The notes beneath the pieces were generated by a model. The model made no database searches and had not been told where the DNA came from. It was given only the letters and a program-made list of their open reading frames with translations. Both the position numbers and the translations under genes were made by a program. Positions 50,435 through 58,926 of a DNA stretch of 64,000 bases are shown in pieces. Origin of the DNA: an uncultured Acetatifactor sp. (GTDB taxonomy: Bacteria > Bacillota > Clostridia > Lachnospirales > Lachnospiraceae). Location: NCBI GenBank assembly GCA_910586775.1, contig CAJUJN010000008.1, positions 28,836-92,835 on the forward strand, given 5' to 3'. Each line of letters starts with the position of its first letter. Position 1 is the first letter of the stretch.

Positions 50435-52828
50435 TTATCCCATAACCACCTTAATCTCATGCGTCCTGCCGCTTTCCGCAAGCGGTATCCGGTCCACCTT
50501 CACGCCGTCCAGCCAGTATTCCTTCACACCCTTCATAACGCCGTCCGGATTCTCCACCTGAATATGATATCTTACACCCCGCCACTCCCTTGTGGCCTCA
50601 AAAGATTTCCAGTCCGCCGGAATACAGGGATCAATTTCCAGATGGTCAAACTGAGGACGGATGCCCAGAATGTATCTGGTTGCCGCAAAGTATGACCAGC
50701 CGCCGCTTCCTGTCATAAACGGATGCCTTGCCCTGCCATGTGCCGTATGATCCTTTCCCATAATAAACTGGCAGTAGGAATAAGGCTCCGCTTCCCGGAT
50801 TTCAATCATATCATTCTGGCGGCTAGGGCACAAGGCGTCATAGAACTTCATGGCCCTGTCACCCCGGCCCAGCATACATTCCGCAACCCATGCCCAGGGA
50901 TTGGGATGGCTGAATACGGCACCGTTTTCCTTCACACCCGGATATACCCTGGTCACAAAGCCGATGTCGTCATCCGGCACGGTATAGGACGGCGCATTCA
51001 GCATCAGTCCGTAAGGGGTATACAGATACTCGTCCACGGAATCCATGGCTTTGACGGCTTTATCGTAAGGAACCGCACCGGAAACAACGGCCCAGGAATT
51101 GGACTCCAGATGTACTTTTCCTTCCTTATCCACAGAGGTTCCGATTTTCCTGCCGTTCTTCGTGATTCCGCGGATATACCACGCGCCGTCCCAAAGCTCG
51201 TCCTCTGCCGTCTTCTCGATTTTCTTCATGATGGCTGTGTATTTCTCCACATCCTCACTGCGGTTCTTATATTCGGCAGCCTCGATAAAGTTCCGCATTG
51301 CCCAGTAATGCAGGAACGTAACCATGGCGCTCTCGCCGCCGCCCAGATTCAGACAGTCATTCCAGTCCGCACGAAGCCCCTTGCACACGCCGTGAGCGCC
51401 CACCTGCTCCGCGGAAAAATCCAGAATCTTCACCATGTGCTCATATACGGTGCCCTCACCCTTATCCGCGTAAGTAACCACTTCATCCAGGAACTCAAAC
51501 TCTCCGGTCTCCTTAATATACTCCACAATAGAAGGCACAAGCCATAATGCATCGTCCGAACAGGTGTCTTCCAGTCCGTGAATGATGGAACTCTTATCCG
51601 CCCTGGGAATGACAGTGGGGGACTTGAACGGCTCTTCGCCCTTATCCTCCGGGTCAAACCATTCCGGCTGGAACAGATGCAGTCCATATCCGGAAGAAAC
51701 CAGTCCACGGAGCAGCTCCACGATACGCTGCCTGCATTTCTTCGGGTTGGAGTGGGGAATGGTCATGGCATCCTGTGCCGTATCTCTGTAGCCAAGGCCT
51801 ACTCTTCCGCCAACTTCAATGAAGGATGCAAATCTTGAGAACATGACATTGATCTCTGACTGATAAAGTGTCCATGTATTAAGCAATGTATTCATATTTT
51901 CATTGGGTGTCTGCACCTGGAGTTTCCGGCATTTTGCCTCCCAGAAATTCCGTAAATCCGTATAAACCTGGTCAACCGTTTCCGGACGCGAATACTTCTC
52001 CCGCATCTTTCTTCCAACTTCCCTGCCGCCTTCACCCAACATGAATACCAGACGGATTTCTTCACCCGGCTGCAACACCACCTTCTTCTGCAGGGAACCG
52101 CAGTGATTGTTGCCCTTCTCAAAGCTGCCGGTGCACTCTCCCTTTTCCACGGCTATGGGGTTATTTTCGGTTCGGTATGCTCCGATAAATCTGTCCCGCA
52201 GACAATCAAATCCGTCCGGCTCGAAATTTGCTGTAAAATACTGATAGCCAAACTGTTCATAAAACAAATCGTACTCAATGATTCCGTCCTCACAGGAGGA
52301 GCCTGAACAGTACATGCTCATCTGAAAGTTCTGGTTATCAAAGGCTATGTGATGGAAGGAAAACTCACAGTAGGAATAGACACTCAGCACTCTCGGCCTG
52401 TCATCCTCATTTTTAATCTTCACATCCCACAATTCCACAGCATCCCCCAACGGGATTACCAGAGTCTGTTCCGCCTTGATTTTACTGTAGTCGCACAGAT
52501 ACCTGGAATAAGACATGCCATGAATACAGCTGTAATCCGCCTGCTCCAAAGGCTTGCCCACCGGCTGCCAGGAAATGCTCCAGTAATCCCGGCTCTCGTC
52601 ATCCCTGATATACACATAGTGCCCAGGCCTGTCCATGGGAATACTGTTTCCGCGAAAACGGGTAATTCTGTGATATTCAGGTGTCTTATAAAACAAATAT
52701 CCGCCTGCCGTATGATTTACCACCGCGCAGGTGTCCTCCACCCCCAGATAGTTTGTCCAGGATGTGGGAATATCGACTCTGTCAATCACATATTCCCTCT
52801 TTTCGTTGTCAAAATGTCCGTAGCGCAT
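50435..52828 (-). CDS. GH94 glycoside phosphorylase
   Basis: Enzyme of 797 aa, the usual GH94 length (cellobiose/chitobiose phosphorylases are about 800 aa). The N-terminus MRYGHFDNEKREYVI with SWTNYLG is the typical beta-sandwich start. The (alpha/alpha)6 barrel carries GYRDTAQDAMTIPHS (346-360) and the catalytic acid in ADWND (488-491). It has no signal peptide, so it works in the cytoplasm, releasing a sugar 1-phosphate from an imported disaccharide. The N-terminus recalls N,N'-diacetylchitobiose phosphorylase, but specificity is not settled. The ATG at 52828 follows AGGAGG at 7 nt. A phosphohexomutase gene follows. Confidence 0.92.
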   Translation of the reverse strand: MRYGHFDNEKREYVIDRVDIPTSWTNYLGVEDTCAVVNHTAGGYLFYKTPEYHRITRFRGNSIPMDRPGHYVYIRDDESRDYWSISWQPVGKPLEQADYSCIHGMSYSRYLCDYSKIKAEQTLVIPLGDAVELWDVKIKNEDDRPRVLSVYSYCEFSFHHIAFDNQNFQMSMYCSGSSCEDGIIEYDLFYEQFGYQYFTANFEPDGFDCLRDRFIGAYRTENNPIAVEKGECTGSFEKGNNHCGSLQKKVVLQPGEEIRLVFMLGEGGREVGRKMREKYSRPETVDQVYTDLRNFWEAKCRKLQVQTPNENMNTLLNTWTLYQSEINVMFSRFASFIEVGGRVGLGYRDTAQDAMTIPHSNPKKCRQRIVELLRGLVSSGYGLHLFQPEWFDPEDKGEEPFKSPTVIPRADKSSIIHGLEDTCSDDALWLVPSIVEYIKETGEFEFLDEVVTYADKGEGTVYEHMVKILDFSAEQVGAHGVCKGLRADWNDCLNLGGGESAMVTFLHYWAMRNFIEAAEYKNRSEDVEKYTAIMKKIEKTAEDELWDGAWYIRGITKNGRKIGTSVDKEGKVHLESNSWAVVSGAVPYDKAVKAMDSVDEYLYTPYGLMLNAPSYTVPDDDIGFVTRVYPGVKENGAVFSHPNPWAWVAECMLGRGDRAMKFYDALCPSRQNDMIEIREAEPYSYCQFIMGKDHTAHGRARHPFMTGSGGWSYFAATRYILGIRPQFDHLEIDPCIPADWKSFEATREWRGVRYHIQVENPDGVMKGVKEYWLDGVKVDRIPLAESGRTHEIKVVMG

Positions 52829-52882
52829 TCGCATACCTCCTAAAATAGACTCCGTCCCGCTCTAAAGCAGATACCTGTCTCT

Positions 52883-52911
52883 ATGATAAACAACTTTACT
52901 GATTAAGTCAA
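52883..52911 (-). promoter_or_regulatory. Sigma-A promoter of the GH94-mutase operon
   Basis: TTGACT (52906-52911) and TATCAT (52883-52888) on the minus strand are 17 bp apart, about 55 bp upstream of the GH94 start codon. Confidence 0.7.
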
Positions 52912-52956
52912 TTCATGAATTTTTGTTTTTGCCGGGGGCGTACGGAGAGACTTCCT

Positions 52957-55455
52957 TCAGTCAAAACAGTAGCGGTACTTTTCCCAATCCGCCAAAAATA
53001 CGCTTCCATCCTCTTCCCGGACAAGAAGCCCTTCCTCCACCATCTCCTGAACCAGCCGGTCTGTCTCTGCTCCGAAGCCAATTCCATACTGATAATAGGG
53101 GGCATATACCTTCAATGGAGTATCCATTCCCTTCTGGTCTGTGACAATCTGGGCATAAATGTAATTTTTACGCTGCCTGTCCCAGACAGGGTACACCGGA
53201 ATATCCAGTGAAGCCTCCTCACAAAAGGCAAGTACCATTTCTCTCTGGGCACGGGCTTCCACCTGCCCCCAGAGACCGATTACACTATTGTAATCCGATA
53301 TGGGACGGGCTATTTCCTGGAGAGATGCATTTAACTCTTCCATAGACGCTCCCTGCCGCCATCTATCCTTAAGATCCGCATATCCGATTCGAAACTGCGC
53401 ATACTCTCTGATCTGCTCCAGGTGAGGAAGCATCATCTGCAATATTTCTCTCAAGGATATGGGGAACGGAAATCCTCCGCTTTCAATGCCGCTGTCTATC
53501 ATCTCCTGCAGGATTGGGATATATTTATTGCACCTTTCCAGAATACTCTGTGCCGGATATGCCTCGCTTTTCAAAATATATCCCTCGTTAGTCCACCAGT
53601 ACTGGCTTCTGCTGCTTCCCGAGCGGGCATCCTGAATCAACATAAGCATCTGTGTGAAGGCATCGGCGTACTCCCTGCCCACAGAAGCCTCAGCCAACTG
53701 GCTGTAGAGAGTATCCGAATCCATATCCGGATCAATCAGCAGATGCCCCGCACAGTACAGGGAAAAAGCATTCAGCACATGGTAGCTGTCCATCTCGCTC
53801 CAATATGAGGGCTTGCATATCTCATCGCATTTCCGCGCAGTCTGATACGTGTCCCTGATAATATCCATATTGAAATTCATCTGCGCCATCTGATCGATTT
53901 CCATTTCGCAGGTATTCCACGCCCAAGTACCCAGCCTGGTTCCAAGAGATACGATTTCCTGACGAAAAGCCGTATATTCTTCCTCGTTGTCAAACGTTCC
54001 CTCATAGAGAGTGATATCATTCCCCAATGCCCTGACGAATGTATTTTTATCATACCTGTCCACCCAGCAGCTGACCCCGAAATCAATATCCGGATTGACA
54101 GCCAGAAACTTGTCCCGAAGCATTTTGGCAAAAAACGCAATGTCCTCCGCCGAATCCAACTCTCCCGGATCATAATAATGGCTGATAACACGGTCACAGC
54201 AGTCCGCCAGTTCTGCATAGACAGAGTAATATTTCTCAAATGTGGCATATGTCTGCGGATTGTCGAAAGCCTTTCCGCTTTCCCCCGGCGCATAGGACAC
54301 GGCGGAATCCACCCAGTTGAACCCGGAGAACTTAGCTCCCCACACCCAAAGCGTAAATTTCATATCAAGCGAATGCGCCGCATCTGCCAGCGTGCGGAGT
54401 TTTTCATGAACCGCCTGATAACTGTCCGCCCCTGCCCAGGCAGAGCACATATCCGTGGCCTGGACACCTGTAAACCCGCAGAAATTCAACATTTTCACAT
54501 ACTCATAGAGTTGGTCGCGAGTATAGTCCAGAATATTGTTCTTCAGGCTTACCGCCTCGTTCTTATACACGCCTCTGGTAAATTCCACGTTCCAGAGAGT
54601 AACGATTGCCTCTCGCTCCTCCATCCACGGTTCCCTGTCTGCCACATCCGACGGTACATAAATCGTCCGCGAAGTACTGCTGATATGGGCATCGGGCTCC
54701 CCTGCATCCATCCACCCCAGATAAAGATTCAAAAAGAGGTACGTTTCATGGAAAAGGCTGTCTGCATCCGTCCCGGTAATCGTCACCTGGCCGTCATTTA
54801 TGGCAATACCGTTTTCATCGGCCCCACCCTTCTCCATGTGCAGGCGGATTGCATTGTTTTTCTGCTCATCTACAGCCTCCACCGCAAGCATGTCCCCTGA
54901 TGTCCGATAAATATAGGACTGCAGTTCTTCGCATGCGGACAGCGCGTCTTTATCATCATACTGAATGACATATTCCCCAATGGCAGTGTCTCCTATATAA
55001 ACCGCTTCCCTCAAGTCACGTCCCGTATCCGTATACCATTCCCCCTGTGCCAGAAGCAGGCTGCCGTCCTCCTCCACCAGACTGTCAAGGAAATACCTGC
55101 ATGCGCGCCTGATTCCTTCTTCCGTAGGAGACAGCAGAAAAATCTGATTCTCCTGCCGGCAGATTGAAAAGCCCCTCGGCGTCATTTCCGTTATGGTATA
55201 TCCGTATTCATTGGCTGATGCCTCTGACAGAAGCAGATTGATTCCGGCTGCCTGGCTGTCAGCCGTATTCTTCAGACGCGCCCCTGTCTCCTCCTTTGCC
55301 AGATCAATAAAGAAGCGAGTCAGCTCCGCCGGGTCTTCCCCTTCCACACGGTAAACTTTGTAATCCTTCAGGTTTTCCCCTGCCTTACCGCTACATCCAC
55401 AGCAGAATATCACCAGCCCAATCCATAAAACTGCCAGAATACCTTTCTCCCTCAT
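52957..55455 (-). CDS. Surface lipoprotein with glycosidase-like barrel
   Basis: Protein of 832 aa. A lipoprotein signal (MREKGILAVLWIGLVIFCCG then C21) is present. Residues ~40-145 and ~160-260 are alpha/beta segments resembling the non-catalytic N-terminal domains of GH20/GH67/GH84-type enzymes (AGINLLLSEASANEYGYTI). A large (beta/alpha)8-like region follows: LNFCGFTGVQATDMCSAW, KFTLWVWGAKFSGFN, and DFGVSCWVDRYD. The C-terminal ~200 residues are helical. I cannot identify catalytic residues or a precise GH family. Gene neighbours (GH94, GH127) support a role in glycan binding or breakdown at the cell surface. It follows the unknown 297-aa gene by 32 bp. Confidence 0.65.
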   Translation of the reverse strand: MREKGILAVLWIGLVIFCCGCSGKAGENLKDYKVYRVEGEDPAELTRFFIDLAKEETGARLKNTADSQAAGINLLLSEASANEYGYTITEMTPRGFSICRQENQIFLLSPTEEGIRRACRYFLDSLVEEDGSLLLAQGEWYTDTGRDLREAVYIGDTAIGEYVIQYDDKDALSACEELQSYIYRTSGDMLAVEAVDEQKNNAIRLHMEKGGADENGIAINDGQVTITGTDADSLFHETYLFLNLYLGWMDAGEPDAHISSTSRTIYVPSDVADREPWMEEREAIVTLWNVEFTRGVYKNEAVSLKNNILDYTRDQLYEYVKMLNFCGFTGVQATDMCSAWAGADSYQAVHEKLRTLADAAHSLDMKFTLWVWGAKFSGFNWVDSAVSYAPGESGKAFDNPQTYATFEKYYSVYAELADCCDRVISHYYDPGELDSAEDIAFFAKMLRDKFLAVNPDIDFGVSCWVDRYDKNTFVRALGNDITLYEGTFDNEEEYTAFRQEIVSLGTRLGTWAWNTCEMEIDQMAQMNFNMDIIRDTYQTARKCDEICKPSYWSEMDSYHVLNAFSLYCAGHLLIDPDMDSDTLYSQLAEASVGREYADAFTQMLMLIQDARSGSSRSQYWWTNEGYILKSEAYPAQSILERCNKYIPILQEMIDSGIESGGFPFPISLREILQMMLPHLEQIREYAQFRIGYADLKDRWRQGASMEELNASLQEIARPISDYNSVIGLWGQVEARAQREMVLAFCEEASLDIPVYPVWDRQRKNYIYAQIVTDQKGMDTPLKVYAPYYQYGIGFGAETDRLVQEMVEEGLLVREEDGSVFLADWEKYRYCFD

Positions 55456-55487
55456 CCTCCCGTACCCTTCCCGCCAGCGCTAAAATC

Positions 55488-56381
55488 TCATGACAAAACA
55501 TCCATCTCCCTATAAGCCTCAACTCTCTGCCTGACCAGCTCCCACGTAATATCGGAGCAGACAAATTCATAGTCGCTCCAAATACGCTCCAACTCCTCTT
55601 TTATCTGAGGAACCTCTTCCAACCTTCCCGCGCCTGTCCTCACATAGTAATCCGGCAGCAGCGCTCCGCCGATAATTCCCGTCTCCGGATCCGGAAGCTC
55701 GTCCCCCTGCCCCAGAGCACAGACCATATTCAAATGTCCGTCCAGATAGGCATCAATCTCCAGGTGAACACCCATCATCCCGTTAAAATCAAAAACCTGA
55801 AAGGGAGCACCGCCCGGAACGGCAATTTCACTTCCAAGACCCCAGAATTCAGGAGCATCGCCAAACTCATAAAGCTCACTGCACATATTCTTCAATTCAT
55901 TGAATTCCCTCTCTGTAAGCGGCTGCTGCAGAGATTTCAGCACTGTGTCCACAGCCCATCCCAGTTTTCCGAAAACCTCGCAGCCAGGAAGAGCAGAAAG
56001 CTTCTCCCCCAGCTTCACCAACCTTGCCAGAGACAACAGTCCCCACACGCGAACCTTCACGTCTCCCAGACACTCCGCCATCTCCCCTATTTTAGCAGAA
56101 ACATCATTGCACAGCAGCGACTCGCCTTCCAGATGCCCCATACGGTCAGAGCAGTCATCTATCAGCTTCTCACCCACTTTATCGTAAACTGCATCATCCG
56201 CACTGTAGATGGTATCTGCCCGGCCGAGCCACAGCAGAGCGTGGTTCAGATTCCCGTTATCCATGGCTTCCGCGCCCAGATGGTAATAAGCCTTCGCCAA
56301 TGCTGCCCAATCCTGCTTTCGCTGGTACTCGGCCAGACGTTTCTCCGAGCCTGCTCCCTTTTTTCCAAACAAATGAAACAT
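55488..56381 (-). CDS. Uncharacterised protein with TPR-like N-terminus
   Basis: Soluble protein of 297 aa. The first ~75 residues (LAEYQRKQDWAALAKAYYHLG, then GNLNHALLWLGRAD) look like tetratricopeptide helices. The C-terminal half has a mixed alpha/beta composition with IVDFNG-like strands (QVFDFNGMMGVHLEID) and many acidic residues. I do not recognise a family. It lies 32 bp upstream of the lipoprotein gene and 141 bp downstream of the GH127 gene, all on one strand, so it may belong to the same transcript. Confidence 0.6.
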   Translation of the reverse strand: MFHLFGKKGAGSEKRLAEYQRKQDWAALAKAYYHLGAEAMDNGNLNHALLWLGRADTIYSADDAVYDKVGEKLIDDCSDRMGHLEGESLLCNDVSAKIGEMAECLGDVKVRVWGLLSLARLVKLGEKLSALPGCEVFGKLGWAVDTVLKSLQQPLTEREFNELKNMCSELYEFGDAPEFWGLGSEIAVPGGAPFQVFDFNGMMGVHLEIDAYLDGHLNMVCALGQGDELPDPETGIIGGALLPDYYVRTGAGRLEEVPQIKEELERIWSDYEFVCSDITWELVRQRVEAYREMDVLS

Positions 56382-56522
56382 TTCCGTACATCTCCTTTTC
56401 GACTTTCATTGGTATATTGAAAATATATCACGGCACACTTCACCCGTCAAGCCGACTTCTGTTCGAAAATGAAACCATTTTTGTCCATATTCCCTGCCGC
56501 ACGCTCCTTTTATGTTTTCCTT

Positions 56523-58580
56523 CTAGTCCGCTCTCGTCCAGACCTGCATTTCGTTTTCCGTCCGATTCGCCCACATATAGTAGGGGATAAATTTCAGGCT
56601 GACAGCCTTTTTCTTCTCCGCGCTCCAGGGCCGGTACAGCCCCTGTTCCGCCCCATTATCCCGGCGAAATCCCGGCCACTCAATGGTCTTCACCAAGAGC
56701 CCGCATATCTGCTCATTCCTCACTGCCGGAGCCGATTCCGGAGCAATGCTAAGCAGATGCAGATTTTTTCCGTTGTCCTCTTCTTCCATACAATAGACAA
56801 TGGGGCCCCTCGTCACCGCTACTCTGCCGGTATCCTCCCGGACTTTCGGGTCTGCAGCCATCAGGCGCGCTTCCATGGAGAAGCAAAGCTCCAGAAGCTC
56901 CTCTTCCTCCCAATCCTTTTCCGCATACAGATAGCCGTCCACCACCTTTGTACGGGCATTTTCAACACCTTTCATTGTATAGTTTCCGCACCAGTCAGGA
57001 ATCCGCAGTGCCAACCGAAAACGGCTTCCCCTGGCACGCACTCTCACCTTCACATTTCCGTCCCACGGAAAACCGGATTCGATGCACACATCCACATCCC
57101 GTTCCCCCACCTTTTTAGAAAGGACGCTTCCCATATAGAGATGTACGAACAGAGTATCCTCATTTTCCGTATAGGCATAGGAGCCGACGGAGGACAACAG
57201 CCTGGCCAGATTGGGCGGGCAGCAGGCACAGCCAAACCATTTCTGCCGGACAGGCTTTACATGGAACTTTCGTTCATCCTTATGGCATGCCTCGGGATTG
57301 ACCTCCAGCGGATTGACATAGAAGAAACTCCTGCCGTCCAACGCCATGCCGCTTAAGATACCATTGTACAGAGCGCGTTCCATCACATCGGCGTACTTCG
57401 AGTCCGGTCTGAGCTGCAGCATTCTTCTTGCAAAGAATACCAGTCCTATGGACGCACAGGTCTCCGCATAAGCAGTATCGTTGGGCAGATCATAGGAAAA
57501 AGAAAATGCCTCCCCCACATGGGTCCCGCCGATTCCTCCGGTGATATACATTTTTTCGTTTGCAATATTATTCCAGAGAGTTTCACAGGCATGGTAAAGG
57601 CTTTCATCCCCCGTCAGCCGTGCCACGTCGGCCATGCCGGAATACAGATATACGGCACGCACCGCATGCCCCACAGCCTCCTCCTGCTCCCGCACGGGAA
57701 GATGCGCCTGATGATACTGATAACGCAGTTCTTTCTCCTGGCCCTTTTTCACGGCTTCCGGATGCTCCTGATCAAAGTAATAGGGTCGTTTTCCCCTCTC
57801 GTCCACGAAAAAGCGGGCAAGCTCCAGATACTTCTGCTCTCCTGTCGCCCCGTAGAGCCGCACCAGCGCCATCTCCGCAATCTCATGGCCCGGATAGCCC
57901 TTGCATTTTCCTTCCTCCGCTCCGAAATGTGCCACAATATAATCAGCGAAGCGCTGTGCCGCCTTCAAAAGTCTATCTTTGCCGGTGGCCTCATAGTAAG
58001 CCACAGCGCCTTCCGTCAGATGCCCGAAACAATACAGTTCATGATGATCCCGCAGGTTGGAAAAAGTCTTGTCTCTGCCGTTAATGATATAGTAAGTATC
58101 CAGGTAACCGTCCTCCTGTTGAGCGGCACACACCACGTCAATAGCCTTGTCTGCCGTCTTCTCTAATTCAGGATCCGGATGCTGAGTCAGCGAATACCCT
58201 ACAGCCTCGATCCATTTGGAAAAATCGCTGTCCTGAAACACAAAACCATAGAACTTATCCTGCAGATGCACAGGGTCCTCTGGCAGAGCTTCGAAGCCCC
58301 GGTATGTATATTTCGGCTCCTCAAAAGTCTCACCCTTCTCCTTTTTCTCCTGATTCAGTTTTCCCGCCACCCTGAAGTTCCGCATGCAGAAGCTGGGGGC
58401 GGCACCCTCTACCCTGTCGTTCAGCGCCTCCCACTGATAGGGGATTACCTCCCTGCGCACCAGCTCCATCTCATTTTTCCAGAAGGAATCCGTAATCCTG
58501 ATATCCCGCAGTGACAGCGGGGCCGTATAGCAGCCTTTATTTATGGATCGCCCTGTATCCATGGATTGTCTTGTGTCCAT
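56523..58580 (-). CDS. GH127-type beta-L-arabinofuranosidase
   Basis: Enzyme of 685 aa. It starts MDTRQSMDTGRSI, with GAGGAGA upstream, and shows the family pattern: APLSLRDIRITDSFWK, YWHxx-like barrel helices, GGIGGTHVGEAFS, DTAYAETCASIGL (conserved Glu), and the cysteine cluster FGCACCPPNLARLLSS. GH127 uses a zinc-bound cysteine nucleophile and a glutamate. The usual substrates are terminal beta-L-arabinofuranose units of plant glycoproteins. A longer open frame upstream covers an R3 repeat and is not coding. There is no signal peptide, so it acts on imported oligosaccharides. Confidence 0.93.
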   Translation of the reverse strand: MDTRQSMDTGRSINKGCYTAPLSLRDIRITDSFWKNEMELVRREVIPYQWEALNDRVEGAAPSFCMRNFRVAGKLNQEKKEKGETFEEPKYTYRGFEALPEDPVHLQDKFYGFVFQDSDFSKWIEAVGYSLTQHPDPELEKTADKAIDVVCAAQQEDGYLDTYYIINGRDKTFSNLRDHHELYCFGHLTEGAVAYYEATGKDRLLKAAQRFADYIVAHFGAEEGKCKGYPGHEIAEMALVRLYGATGEQKYLELARFFVDERGKRPYYFDQEHPEAVKKGQEKELRYQYHQAHLPVREQEEAVGHAVRAVYLYSGMADVARLTGDESLYHACETLWNNIANEKMYITGGIGGTHVGEAFSFSYDLPNDTAYAETCASIGLVFFARRMLQLRPDSKYADVMERALYNGILSGMALDGRSFFYVNPLEVNPEACHKDERKFHVKPVRQKWFGCACCPPNLARLLSSVGSYAYTENEDTLFVHLYMGSVLSKKVGERDVDVCIESGFPWDGNVKVRVRARGSRFRLALRIPDWCGNYTMKGVENARTKVVDGYLYAEKDWEEEELLELCFSMEARLMAADPKVREDTGRVAVTRGPIVYCMEEEDNGKNLHLLSIAPESAPAVRNEQICGLLVKTIEWPGFRRDNGAEQGLYRPWSAEKKKAVSLKFIPYYMWANRTENEMQVWTRAD

Positions 58581-58926
58581 CTGTAATTCTCCTCTCACAT
58601 TATCATTTTCTACAGCCGCGTATAAGCGCAGCCGCCTGCATGTCCGCAAAAATTCTTCCTGTACTTTGGATATCCGCATTTTCTCCGCAATATACTGTAA
58701 ACCGCCAGATTGGTCCGGCAGCAACAGGCTGCATGTCCGCTTCCGATAAAAGGCACGTCTCCTTGCGCCGCGTTCAACTATAGGAAGCTGCACTTGCTTC
58801 CTGTAGTATGACTTAACGAAAGCAGCACTTGCTACTTATTAACATGACGATATCTGCGGCAATACATACAACGATATATACTGCCCAGAAAAGCGCAAAT
58901 GTCCTGAATGAGTTTACGAAATCATA
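58581..58926. other. Intergenic region holding repeat R3b
   Basis: These 346 bp contain R3b (58739-58809). The rest has no credible gene, promoter or terminator. Several TACTT/GCACTTGCT words echo the end of the R3 element. Confidence 0.55.
58739..58809 (+). repeat. Dispersed repeat R3, copy b
   Basis: GCTTCCGATAAAAGGCAC, TTGCGCCGCGTTCAACTATA, then AGGAAGCTGCACTTGCTTCCT and GTAGTAT. It matches the inverse of 25712-25781. AGGAAGC/GCTTCCT arms form a short hairpin. Confidence 0.8.

Noticed and set aside
58581..58793. N-terminal extension of the GH127 gene
   Set aside because: It reads through an R3 repeat, and the ATG at 58580 has a good ribosome binding site and matches family length.
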